Shown here piece after piece: positions 35,062-43,250 of a stretch of DNA of 64,000 nucleotides. The notes below the pieces were generated by a model. That model saw only the letters and a program-made list of their open reading frames with translations. It made no database searches and was not told the DNA's origin. Within the stretch, counting starts at the first letter, position 1; every line of letters begins with the position of its first letter. Source of the stretch: Bacteroidales bacterium (lineage in GTDB: Bacteria; Bacteroidota; Bacteroidia; Bacteroidales; Muribaculaceae); the NCBI GenBank assembly GCA_003150235.1, contig QAMW01000033.1, forward strand, positions 184,768-248,767, read 5' to 3'. The position numbers and the translations under genes are program-made.

Positions 35062-35808
35062 ATGAACGCAATTATCATTGATGACGAACCGGTGGCTATT
35101 GAAGCCCTTAGACAGAAACTGGCACACTACCCTGAAATCACAGTAGCAGCGACAGCCTCCAACGGCATAGAAGGACTTGAAGCAATAATCCATCATAAAC
35201 CTGACATACTCTTTCTTGACGTGATGCTTCCCGACACCACCGGAATCAAGATACTCAACACACTTAACGAGATGCCGGAGATTCCGTCATACGTGGTAAT
35301 CTACACGGCACATAACGACTACATTCTGCCCGCATTCCGCAATCATGCCTGCGACTGCCTCCTTAAACCTATCGACGACAAAGAGCTTGAGATAGTCATG
35401 GCGCGCTTTAACGAGTATATGGGCAACGGACTTGACCGCTGCCCCGCGAGAAGGGCAAAATCATCCAGCGACAAATTCATATTCTACACCAACACGGAAG
35501 ATTTCCGCATAGTGCCGATACAAGACATCTGCACATTTAAATATTCACCCGAAAACCGATGCTGGATGGCTATCGCCACGACATCCTACAAGCCGATGCC
35601 GCTGAAACGCACCGTATCTAAAGACGCCATACTCGGCATCAACGACAGCTTCGTCCAGGTAAGCAAGCGACACATCATCAACATCAATTATCTGCTGGAG
35701 GTAAAAGACGGGCTATGCCGGTTCTATCCGCCGTTTGACAAAATTGACGATGTAAAGGTAGGAAGAATGTTCCGCCGCAAACTCATCAACCGCTGCTGCA
35801 ATCTTTAA
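35062..35808 (+). CDS. LytTR-family response regulator
   Basis: A 248-residue two-component regulator. The receiver domain (1-120) has the acidic pair in IIDDEPVA, the phospho-acceptor Asp in LFLDVMLPD, and the Lys in LLKPID. The LytTR DNA-binding domain (about 140-245) shows DICTFKYSPENRC, TVSKDAIL and FVQVSKRHIININYL. It lies 36 bases after the kinase gene, and the two surely form one signalling pair. The signal and targets are unknown. Confidence 0.93.
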   Translation: MNAIIIDDEPVAIEALRQKLAHYPEITVAATASNGIEGLEAIIHHKPDILFLDVMLPDTTGIKILNTLNEMPEIPSYVVIYTAHNDYILPAFRNHACDCLLKPIDDKELEIVMARFNEYMGNGLDRCPARRAKSSSDKFIFYTNTEDFRIVPIQDICTFKYSPENRCWMAIATTSYKPMPLKRTVSKDAILGINDSFVQVSKRHIININYLLEVKDGLCRFYPPFDKIDDVKVGRMFRRKLINRCCNL

Positions 35809-36258
35809 TGCCTCAACCGGCACCGACAAATCCCCGGCAATAACATCGCCGATAAGCGTGACATTGCCGGGGAATATAGTCTTGTGATCGATTATCGTGT
35901 GCAATGGCAGCCATTCTCCACACAAATGACTGCCATTACATAGTATAGATTAATATGTCGTTATCTCATTGCTTTGCAATACAAAGGTACAAGTAAAAAT
36001 CGACTAAATAAAACGGCTTCCAATGACAGCCGTGCCCGATATGCAGGTTTTCAAGATTATCATGCACAATAAGATGGACAAGCGGTAAAATTATCCCGAC
36101 AAAAAACTACAGCCGACATCTGCCCGGTTAAGTAATTTTAGCGTATTGCCACTACATTATTCACACCGGTAAACGCGGATAATTCATAATTTTATATTAA
36201 ATTTGTGGCTTACAAACAGAGTGATCAGACATTATTGACTCTTAATATATTAACCAAA
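35809..36258. promoter_or_regulatory. Gap with hairpins and the pgk promoter
   Basis: No gene. A hairpin at 35831-35873 (TCCCCGGCAAT / ATTGCCGGGGA) and a second with ATGGCAG / CTGCCAT arms at about 35903-35938 lie after the regulator gene and probably end its transcript. TAAATTTG at 36198-36205 is the likely -7 box of pgk, giving a leader of about 50 bases. Confidence 0.65.
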
Positions 36259-37509
36259 ATGCAAAAGATTGACAATTACAATTTTGCCGGCAAGAAGGCA
36301 ATAGTCAGAGTAGACTTCAATGTACCTCTGGATGAAAATGGCAAGATTACCGATGACACCCGTATCCGCGGTGCCCTCCCCACCCTCAAAAAAATCCTTG
36401 AAGATGGCGGAAGCCTTATCATCATGTCACACATGGGCAAGCCCAAAGGCAAGGTTAATCCTAAATTCTCTCTCGCTCAGATTAAAGATGACGTGGCAAA
36501 GGCACTCGGTCGTGACGTCAAATTTGCTCCTGACTGCGCAAACGCAGAGGAAGCAGCCGCCAACCTCAAGCCCGGTGAAGTGCTTCTCCTCGAAAACCTC
36601 CGTTTCTATCCCGAGGAAGAGGGCAAGCCTGTAGGCATCGACAAGGAAGACCCCGCTTACGATGCAGCCAAGAAAGAAATGAAAGAGCGTCAGAAAGAAT
36701 TTGCAAAGAAACTCGCAAGCTATGCCGACGTATATGTAAACGACGCTTTCGGAACCGCTCACCGCAAGCATGCCTCCACTGCTGTCATCGCCGACTACTT
36801 CACTCCCGACAACAAGATGCTCGGCTATCTTATGGAGAAGGAAGTACAGGCTGTCGACAACATCCTCAAGGATATCAAGCGCCCCTTCACCGCTATCATG
36901 GGCGGCTCGAAAGTATCTACCAAAATCGGTATCATCGAGAACCTCATGGATAAGGTGGACAACCTCATCCTTTGCGGCGGTATGACCTATACATTTGCAA
37001 AGGCACAGGGTGGCAAGATCGGTAATTCTATCGTGGAAGATGACAAGCTTGACCTCGCACTTGACATAATCAAGAAAGCAAAGGAAAAAGGCGTGAACCT
37101 CATCCTCGGAACCGACTGCGTGGCTGCCGATTCATTCAGCAACGACGCCAAGACCATGGTATGCCCGTCAAATGACATACCCGACGGCTGGGAAGGACTT
37201 GATGCAGGTCCCGAGACCCGCAAGGCATTTGCCGATGCAATCCGTCCGTCAAAGACTATCCTTTGGAACGGTCCTGCCGGTGTATTTGAATTTGACAACT
37301 TCACCGCAGGCTCACGTGCAATCGCCGAGGCTATCGTAGAAGCTACCGACAACGGAGCGTTCTCACTCGTAGGCGGTGGTGACTCTGTAGCTTGTGTCAA
37401 CAAGTTCGGTCTTGCCGACCAGGTATCTTACGTATCTACCGGCGGTGGCGCTCTTCTTGAGGCTATCGAAGGCAAGATACTCCCCGGAGTAGCAGCCGTA
37501 CAGGACTAA
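36259..37509 (+). CDS. pgk: Phosphoglycerate kinase
   Basis: Transfers phosphate from 1,3-bisphosphoglycerate to ADP in glycolysis. The 416-residue cytoplasmic enzyme has VRVDFNVPLD, the substrate-binding SHMGKPKG and NLRFYPEEEG segments, the hinge NDAFGTAHRKHAST and the nucleotide site GGSKVSTKIG and VGGGDSVACV. A GTG 18 codons upstream lies within the promoter and is rejected. A strong terminator follows at 37624. Confidence 0.97.
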   Translation: MQKIDNYNFAGKKAIVRVDFNVPLDENGKITDDTRIRGALPTLKKILEDGGSLIIMSHMGKPKGKVNPKFSLAQIKDDVAKALGRDVKFAPDCANAEEAAANLKPGEVLLLENLRFYPEEEGKPVGIDKEDPAYDAAKKEMKERQKEFAKKLASYADVYVNDAFGTAHRKHASTAVIADYFTPDNKMLGYLMEKEVQAVDNILKDIKRPFTAIMGGSKVSTKIGIIENLMDKVDNLILCGGMTYTFAKAQGGKIGNSIVEDDKLDLALDIIKKAKEKGVNLILGTDCVAADSFSNDAKTMVCPSNDIPDGWEGLDAGPETRKAFADAIRPSKTILWNGPAGVFEFDNFTAGSRAIAEAIVEATDNGAFSLVGGGDSVACVNKFGLADQVSYVSTGGGALLEAIEGKILPGVAAVQD

Positions 37510-37661
37510 TTCAACTTTCGCAAGCGAAAGTTGAAGGTTAAAGGGTTAACAGGTTAAAAGTTTAAGGATTATTCTAAACCATAAACCATAAACTCTAAGC
37601 CCTAAACCATATAAGCTAATATCGAGGATGCGTCGAGCCGCTTGACGCATCCTCTTCTTTT
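37510..37661 (+). terminator. Palindrome repeat and pgk terminator
   Basis: Bases 37510-37535 carry the TTCAACTTTCGC palindrome, followed by short telomere-like units (AAACCATAAACC, CTAAGCCCTAAACC). The terminator proper is GAGGATGCGTC / GACGCATCCTC (37624-37654) followed by TTCTTTTA. Confidence 0.85.
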
Positions 37662-37676
37662 ATCAGACACCGAAAG

Positions 37677-38867
37677 ATGACAGACTCCGATTACACCGAT
37701 ATGCTCGACTGGGTCAACGCGCACATTGATGACGACCCGATTAAACTACGGCTGAAATTCGCAGGCAAGATACCCTGTCTCGACATGGCACTCATCCAGA
37801 TAGAGTGTCGCCGAAAGGCAAAGAAAAAACTTGCCGAGACACTGCAGTGCAAGGAATTCATATTCCCTACCCGGCTGTCGGAAGAGCAATGCACAAGCGA
37901 CACCCTCGCCGCTTTTCACGCATCGCTTGTAAATGACGGTGCCACGGTCGTGGATCTTACCGCCGGACTCGGCATCGATGCATTTCATATCGCCCGCAAA
38001 GCCGCTTCAGTCACAGCGGTGGAGCAAGAGCCGGTGATAGCCGAAGCGCTTCGGCATAACGCGCGTGTACTCGGACTGGATAATATCTCTGTCGTGAATG
38101 ATGACTGTAAAAACTTCCTTGCACTGAGCGACACGACGTATGACACGATGTTTATTGACCCGGCGCGTCGAAGCGCGACAGGCGAACGTGTCTACCGCCT
38201 TGCCGACTGTTCGCCCGACGTAACAGCACTTCTTCCGGCAATCGCAGCGAGGTCGCATCGACTTATTGTCAAAGCATCCCCTATGCTTGACATAACACAG
38301 ATATTGCGCGAACTCCCACAGACGACCGACCTCTATGTCGTAGGGTCAGCCACCGAATGCAAAGAGCTGGTAGCCGATATCATGTTTGACAAGACAGCGA
38401 CAGAGCCGACAATCCATGTGTGGACACCGCGCTACCGCTTCACGTTCACGCCGTCAGAGGAAGAAAAGGCAGTCGCATACTATGATTCGCCACGCGACGG
38501 ATGGTATCTTTATGAACCCGGCGCAACGCTGATGAAAGCGGCGCCTTACAAACTGCTGTCAGAGCGATTCGGCATAGCGAAGCTTCACCCTAATACGCAT
38601 CTCTACTGCTCGGAGACGCCGGTTAATGATTTTCCAGGAGAGATATGGCATATTGACCGTGTGGCAGAGTTCTCCTCGGGCGAACTAAAGAGGCTCGCGC
38701 GCGAATATCCGAGAATCAATGTCGCGGTACGCAATTTCGACTATACAGCCGACTGGCTGCGAAAAAAGCTGAAAGTAAAGGATGGAGACAGCCACCGCCT
38801 GATAGCCACCACGCTACATGACGGCAGGAAAGTGATGCTCATACTCTCGGCGGCAGCCAGACGCTGA
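37677..38867 (+). CDS. THUMP-like domain class I methyltransferase
   Basis: A 396-residue SAM-dependent methyltransferase. An N-terminal helical region is followed by the Rossmann core with the SAM motif VVDLTAGLGIDAFHIA (about residues 88-103), the acidic VTAVEQEP strand end, and the catalytic-type FIDPARRS loop. The C-terminal ~100 residues (VNDFPGEIWHIDRV, then RNFDYTADWLRKKLKVKDG) resemble the THUMP-like domain found in Bacteroidetes members. The target, probably RNA, is unknown. It sits between pgk and smpB as a single gene. Confidence 0.85.
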   Translation: MTDSDYTDMLDWVNAHIDDDPIKLRLKFAGKIPCLDMALIQIECRRKAKKKLAETLQCKEFIFPTRLSEEQCTSDTLAAFHASLVNDGATVVDLTAGLGIDAFHIARKAASVTAVEQEPVIAEALRHNARVLGLDNISVVNDDCKNFLALSDTTYDTMFIDPARRSATGERVYRLADCSPDVTALLPAIAARSHRLIVKASPMLDITQILRELPQTTDLYVVGSATECKELVADIMFDKTATEPTIHVWTPRYRFTFTPSEEEKAVAYYDSPRDGWYLYEPGATLMKAAPYKLLSERFGIAKLHPNTHLYCSETPVNDFPGEIWHIDRVAEFSSGELKRLAREYPRINVAVRNFDYTADWLRKKLKVKDGDSHRLIATTLHDGRKVMLILSAAARR

Positions 38868-38901
38868 ATTGCTTGTATTATTACATCATTTGCAGATTGC
38901 T

Positions 38902-39006
38902 ATGCAACCCGCTCCGGGGTAGCATCGGGTTAATAGTGTATATCTACCACGGGCGCACCTTCGGCGCTGCCCGCGGCTAACACCATCTTGCCCTTTCAGG
39001 GCAAAA
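38902..39006 (+). repeat. Triple-hairpin interspersed repeat, copy 3
   Basis: AACCCGCTCCGGGGT, CCACGGGCGCACCTTCGG...GCCCGCGG and TTGCCCTTTCAGGGCAA in the order seen in the other copies. Compensating changes in the middle stem (GGGCGC with GCGCTGCCC instead of GGGTAT with ATTACCC) suggest the structure is conserved. Confidence 0.8.
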
Positions 39007-39043
39007 TACTTAACTACATGACATTGCACTCCCGGCAGACGCA

Positions 39044-39499
39044 CTATTTTTCGAAGAGGCGCGCCATGTTGCGTTTGTCCTCACGCTCTTTTATCGACTG
39101 ACGCTTGTCGTACTCCTTCTTACCGCGACCTATACCGATGACGAGTTTGGCAAGTCCGCGGTCATTGATGAAAAGTCGCATCGGCACAATCGTGAAACCT
39201 GCTTCCTTGCCGTTTTTTTCCAGTTTTGCAATCTCCTTTTTGTTAAGCAATAGCTTGCGGTCACGGCGTTCGGCGTGGTTATTGTAAGTGCCGTAAAAAT
39301 ATTCGGCTATATACATGTTTTTTATCCAGACCTCTCCGTTGTTGACATAACAGAATGTATCGACAAGGCTTGCCTTACCCAGGCGTATCGACTTTATTTC
39401 AGTGCCGGTAAGCACAAGTCCTGCAGTAAATGTGTCGGAAATCGCGTAGTCAAAATTTGCGCGGCGGTTCTTTATGTTAATATCTTTACTATTCATCAT
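39044..39499 (-). CDS. smpB: SsrA-binding protein SmpB
   Basis: Partner of tmRNA in rescue of stalled ribosomes. The 150-residue protein has the OB-fold core NRRANFDYAISDTFTAGLVL and GTEIKSIRLGKASLVD, the tmRNA-contacting NNHAERRDRKLLL, and the basic tail GKKEYDKRQSIKEREDKR. Two ATGs (39499, 39496) are equally likely; the first overlaps the upstream stop (ATGATGA). No ssrA gene is seen in the window. Confidence 0.95.
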   Translation of the reverse strand: MMNSKDINIKNRRANFDYAISDTFTAGLVLTGTEIKSIRLGKASLVDTFCYVNNGEVWIKNMYIAEYFYGTYNNHAERRDRKLLLNKKEIAKLEKNGKEAGFTIVPMRLFINDRGLAKLVIGIGRGKKEYDKRQSIKEREDKRNMARLFEK

Positions 39500-40056
39500 C
39501 AGTTGGCATTTGGTATCACCATATTAAACAAAAATCCCAGCAGATATGGCATGACAAGTATCGCTACAGAAGCAAGAAAAATGAAAGTAAAGCTTTTTTC
39601 CTCCTTCACTGCGAGATAACGCTTGCCCATCCACATAACCACGATTGTGAACACCGGCAGGAACTGCACTATCGACAATTCGGTAGGCAGACAATTCTCT
39701 ATTATCGTGATAAGAGCGAGAAGCGAGATATTGTATATGGCAAATGTGTGATATTTTTTTTCATTCAATTCACCGTCAATCACTTTGCCGAGGAATATCG
39801 AGAATAGGAATGACGCAAGGAAATAGGAGACAAAATACTCCACAAAAGTGATAATCGCCCCCTGAATCATGGTCACAAGACCGAGATCGGAATCATACAG
39901 GCGGCGGGTAAAGACAGAGCAAGCAGTAAGCCCCAGCAACGGATAGAAACCATCGGAACAAATTTTTCGCGGCTCCTCCCCCACAGCGGCTATATCTTCC
40001 CATCCCTTTGCAGGTGAAATAATCAGTTGTATAAGACAAGTAAGAAACTTCAGCAT
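39499..40056 (-). CDS. Yip1-family membrane protein
   Basis: A 185-residue protein with about five membrane helices. The N-terminus (LIQLIISPAKGWEDI) is typical of Bacteroidetes Yip1-domain proteins, which are of unknown role. It is encoded just upstream of smpB and the two are translationally coupled. A promoter box (TAACTTTG, 40095-40088 on the minus strand) lies in the divergent gap. Confidence 0.8.
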   Translation of the reverse strand: MLKFLTCLIQLIISPAKGWEDIAAVGEEPRKICSDGFYPLLGLTACSVFTRRLYDSDLGLVTMIQGAIITFVEYFVSYFLASFLFSIFLGKVIDGELNEKKYHTFAIYNISLLALITIIENCLPTELSIVQFLPVFTIVVMWMGKRYLAVKEEKSFTFIFLASVAILVMPYLLGFLFNMVIPNAN

Positions 40057-40087
40057 TATAGGTAACTCTTAATCTATTTTGGGATAG

Positions 40088-40125
40088 CAAAGTTAGCAAT
40101 ATATCTCCAAAAAATTGTAATTTTG
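40088..40125. promoter_or_regulatory. Divergent promoter pair
   Basis: TAACTTTG on the minus strand (40095-40088) serves the Yip1-smpB unit, and TAATTTTG on the plus strand (40118-40125) serves the DUF5606 gene. The two -7 boxes are 22 bases apart, so the polymerases would compete. Confidence 0.65.
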
Positions 40126-40162
40126 TAATTGCGAAATATAAATTCAAACATAAATAACGACA

Positions 40163-40597
40163 ATGTTAAAGACAATTTTGGCAATTTCCGGAAAGCCCGG
40201 ACTTTTCAAGCTTGTAAGTCAAGGAAAAAACATGCTTATCGTAGAGGCACTTGCCACCGGCAAGCGTACCCCCGCCTACGCACATGACAAGGTAATCTCT
40301 CTCGGTGACATCGCTATCTACACGGTTGAGGAAGATGTGCCTCTTTCCAAGGTTTTTGAAACAATCAAAGAGAAAAACGACTCCAAACCTGTCGATATGA
40401 AGTCATTCAGCGATGACCACGAGCTTCGCAAATATTTCAAGGAAATACTTCCCGACTTTGATGAAGACCGCGTATATACCAACGACATCAAGAAAGTGTT
40501 CAACTGGTATAACCTGCTTCTTGCCGCCGGCATCACCGAATTCGCCGATAAGGAAGAAGCTGAAACCGAAGCCGCCGAAGAGAAGCCGGCAGAATAA
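40163..40597 (+). CDS. DUF5606 family protein
   Basis: A 144-residue cytoplasmic protein conserved across Bacteroidetes. The start MLKTILAISGKPGLFKLVSQ, the AHDKVISLGDIAIYT block and the LRKYFKEILPDFDEDRVY segment fit DUF5606 and the small domain that follows it. The tail is an alanine/glutamate run. The function is unknown; early strands look like an SH3-type barrel (inference). A 15-bp-stem terminator follows. Confidence 0.85.
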   Translation: MLKTILAISGKPGLFKLVSQGKNMLIVEALATGKRTPAYAHDKVISLGDIAIYTVEEDVPLSKVFETIKEKNDSKPVDMKSFSDDHELRKYFKEILPDFDEDRVYTNDIKKVFNWYNLLLAAGITEFADKEEAETEAAEEKPAE

Positions 40598-40612
40598 CGA
40601 AGCGACTAACAT

Positions 40613-40651
40613 AAAATCGGCTGTGTCGTCAATCCTGACACAGCCGATTTT
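40613..40651 (+). terminator. Terminator of the DUF5606 gene
   Basis: A perfect 15-bp stem (AAAATCGGCTGTGTC / GACACAGCCGATTTT) with a 9-base loop, 16 bases after the stop. The GTGTC/GACAC core resembles that of the terminators at 3482 and 4486. Confidence 0.9.
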
Positions 40652-40684
40652 GGTTTCTAAATGTGGCGGGCTGCCTTCCAGCAG

Positions 40685-40850
40685 CCCCTACTGCTACGCG
40701 GTGATTGGCACATCTTTGCAGGGATATGGGTAGAGTGGCTTCAACTGTATCCGGGATGATTCCTGGCGGAAACATTTGTCTTTTGCTCGCTTTCCGTGGG
40801 TATCGCTTCGCTCAACCCACGGCCACTTACAGATTATCCCTGACGGGAAA
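40685..40850 (+). repeat. 166-bp intergenic repeat, left copy
   Basis: Aligns without gaps to 42763-42928 (about 12 differences, roughly 93 percent identity). It contains CTACTGCTACGCGGTGATTG, CCGGGATGATTCCTGGCGG and CCGTGGGTATCGCTTCGC...CCCACGG stem-loops. The two copies flank the BspA-type gene in direct orientation. Open frames across them are not genes. Confidence 0.85.
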
Positions 40851-40923
40851 AGCCTGGGCTATTCCTTCTCACCTTTTGACTTTACGTCTTTTTATATGAT
40901 GGCAGGACACGGGCGAGTTTATA

Positions 40924-40959
40924 AAAAGAGGATGCGTCAAAATTGATACACCCTCTTTT
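40924..40959 (-). terminator. Terminator of the BspA-type gene
   Basis: Imperfect inverted repeat AAAAGAGGATGCGTCA / TGATACACCCTCTTTT, followed on the minus strand by a T-rich stretch, 23 bases after the stop. Confidence 0.75.
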
Positions 40960-40981
40960 GACTAATTGAATGTTGCCAATG

Positions 40982-42409
40982 TCAGGGCACGATTACTTTG
41001 GTTGATTTATTATTGACGTGCTTGATGTATATGCCCTTGGTAGTTGGATTGTCGATGAGCTGCCCGTTCAGGTTATACCATTTTACCGGTCCTTCTTCAG
41101 CTTCAGCATCTGCCTCCACATCTTCGATGCCTGCACTGGGATCAGCCTTGATATTCCAGAAGTTTTTCCATACCTCTGCCGACTTATAAGCTTCAAGCGA
41201 ACCTGCCGGAACATAGAGGGTGGTCAATACATATTGATCTTCAGTGAACCCCCATGTCTTACCATGGAAATCAACAAATTGCTTCGGCGGAACGGGAGCA
41301 TTTACATGCAGGTCCTTAATTTTAGCGGGAGAAAAATCGACAATAGTGTTGCCTGAACTAATTTCCCCAGCTAAAGAAGCCGCTATCATATTCTGTGTGC
41401 AATTTGCCGTGAACGTCACTACATCGTAATCATTACCGCAAAGTGCAGCTTCTTTCAATTCACCATTAGTTTCAATTCGCAGATTTTTAAGATTCTTACA
41501 ACTGGAGAAAGCATTTCTCCCAATCATGGTTACAGCTTCTGGAATAATAAGAGATGTTATATTCTCACTCCTTGAGAATGCCCCTTCTCCAATAGAAAAG
41601 CCTATGGTGTTTTCAAAATGAATCGCTGAAAAATGATTACCTGAGAAACAACGATCTCCAAAGCCTTGTATCGCAGCAGGAAATGTAATTTCTCCTTCCA
41701 AAGGACAATGATAAAAAGCCTCACTCCCAATACCACGACCGAAATGACCAAATGTTGCATCATCTGTAAATTCAAGAGAGTGCAAATTTACACATTCATA
41801 AAACATCTCACTTTTCACAGCGGCATCTCCACCTATAATGACTGATTGTAATGGTAATTCCTGAAACAGTCCAGATTTGTTGCATGATAAATCGCGATAC
41901 AATTCAAGAGATTCCAATGATTTAAGTCTCTGCGTTATAGGTCTTTTATATTTAGTATAGTTCACGGTTTCCTCAAAAATCCCGATAGAAATCGCTGTAG
42001 GATTATCCTCATCGCCAGAAGGTTCTATTACAAGTTTTTTCAATTTTGACAAAGAAAGTGAATAGTCGCCTATCTCTGTAACAGACCCCGGGATTGTAAG
42101 AGTCTCTATCTTGAGGTTAACCAAACAGTTTTTTCCGATTTTCTTTAGATTTGAGCCGAGGACTACACTTGTCACATCATACGTATTACAGAGGGTCTGA
42201 TCAGCCATCTCGATTACCTTCAAGTCTCGACCTCCGTAATTCACAGTCGCGGGAATCACCACAGCGCCGCTGTAATTTCCACTGACAACCTTGCAGGTCT
42301 GCTCTTCAGACGAAATCAGTTGATAATTCACACCGTCAACGGTAAAATCTAAAGCCTTGGCGGTAGCACAGACGAGCACCGCCATGAAAAAGAGTAAAAA
42401 TTTGTTCAT
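40982..42409 (-). CDS. BspA-type leucine-rich-repeat secreted protein
   Basis: A 475-residue exported protein. Signal peptide MNKFLLFFMAVLVCATAKA; then BspA-type LRR_5 units (for example IETLTIPGSVTEIGDYSLS and ITSLIIPEAVTMIGRNAFS) through about residue 380. The C-terminal end WYNLNGQLIDNPTTKGIYIK resembles the sorting-like tails of Bacteroidales surface proteins. The ATG at 42409 is chosen because it starts the signal peptide. Likely role: surface binding, by analogy with BspA relatives. It is bracketed by direct 166-bp repeats, and a run of nine Cs lies about 200 bases upstream. Confidence 0.85.
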   Translation of the reverse strand: MNKFLLFFMAVLVCATAKALDFTVDGVNYQLISSEEQTCKVVSGNYSGAVVIPATVNYGGRDLKVIEMADQTLCNTYDVTSVVLGSNLKKIGKNCLVNLKIETLTIPGSVTEIGDYSLSLSKLKKLVIEPSGDEDNPTAISIGIFEETVNYTKYKRPITQRLKSLESLELYRDLSCNKSGLFQELPLQSVIIGGDAAVKSEMFYECVNLHSLEFTDDATFGHFGRGIGSEAFYHCPLEGEITFPAAIQGFGDRCFSGNHFSAIHFENTIGFSIGEGAFSRSENITSLIIPEAVTMIGRNAFSSCKNLKNLRIETNGELKEAALCGNDYDVVTFTANCTQNMIAASLAGEISSGNTIVDFSPAKIKDLHVNAPVPPKQFVDFHGKTWGFTEDQYVLTTLYVPAGSLEAYKSAEVWKNFWNIKADPSAGIEDVEADAEAEEGPVKWYNLNGQLIDNPTTKGIYIKHVNNKSTKVIVP

Positions 42410-42762
42410 AATTGGTAGATTAAGTATTTTTGAAATGTTTTGTTGCAATTAGTGTCAACTACATATAATTTTTAGGCTACTATGATAAACATCGTCATTT
42501 TGATTTCCATTGCATACCGGAAGACCGATAAAATTCATTCTGTGAGAATAGCGATCGCTTATCAATCGTAACATCTAATTGCAAATTTATATCAAAAAGG
42601 ATACTTTTACCCCCCCCCATGTTAATAAATGCAAATATGCCTGATATAGTGCACAAGATGCAAATATCAGGTATAAACATGCTTTTCCATGAACCCGGTA
42701 TCGTAAGAAATCATGATGCCATTGAGTTACCGGTCTTAACGTGACGGGCGAGCTTCCACTCG

Positions 42763-42928
42763 CCCCTACTGCTATGCGGTGATTGGCAAATCATTGCAGG
42801 GATATGGGTGGAGTGGCGTCAACTGTATCCGGGATGATTCCTGGCGGAAACATTTATCCTTTGCTCGCTGTCCGTGGGTTTCGCGGCGCTCAACCCACGG
42901 CTACTTACAGATTATCCCTGACGGGAAA
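42763..42928 (+). repeat. 166-bp intergenic repeat, right copy
   Basis: Ungapped match to 40685-40850, same direction. Changes inside the CCGTGGGT...ACCCACGG stem spare the arms while the loop side differs (ATCGCTTCGC against TTCGCGGCGC). Confidence 0.85.
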
Positions 42929-43051
42929 TTTTATATTGTTTTTATCATGGTGTAATGCGGGCTGCGCCGGAGGTGCGCCCGTGGAGAGCGATGCCTCCAC
43001 AACAACGCAACCCTGCAACGGGTTGCATAAATATGTGCTAATCAAGCGGCT

Positions 43052-43158
43052 ATGCAACCCACTTCCCGGGGTTGAGTCGACAGGAGATGCGCTTGAACCA
43101 CGGGTATGCCTTCGGCATTACCCGCGGATAACAAGATGAATCCCCCTTTCGGGGATTT
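43052..43158 (+). repeat. Triple-hairpin interspersed repeat, copy 4
   Basis: AACCCACTTCCCGGGGTT, CCACGGGTATGCCTTCGG...TACCCGCGG and ATCCCCCTTTCGGGGAT, in the same order and direction as the other three copies. Confidence 0.8.
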
Positions 43159-43250
43159 ATGGCTCCGGCACCAAAGTTAGTGACATTGCCTGGAAGCAAG
43201 CCTAAATCCACCCCTCGCAGCGCGGGCTGCGAGGGAGGCAGCCCCTACAG

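Larger units (their letters stand above)
42410..43250. repeat. Gene-free, repeat-filled gap
   Basis: Contains a run of nine Cs (42610-42618), the right copy of the 166-bp repeat (42763-42928), a small hairpin (GCAACCCTGCAACGGGTTGC, about 43007), the fourth triple-hairpin repeat (43052-43158) and a GCAGCCCCTACAGCTACGCG unit reaching the lon stop codon. No gene is supported. Confidence 0.85.

Noticed and set aside
40705..40899. Frame over the left 166-bp repeat (a similar one at 42783-43139)
   Set aside because: The frames exist in both repeats only because the DNA is repeated; changes do not favour silent sites.
42495..42680. 61-codon minus-strand frame with the poly-C run
   Set aside because: No similarity, and the run codes for glycines by chance; no promoter or ribosome site.
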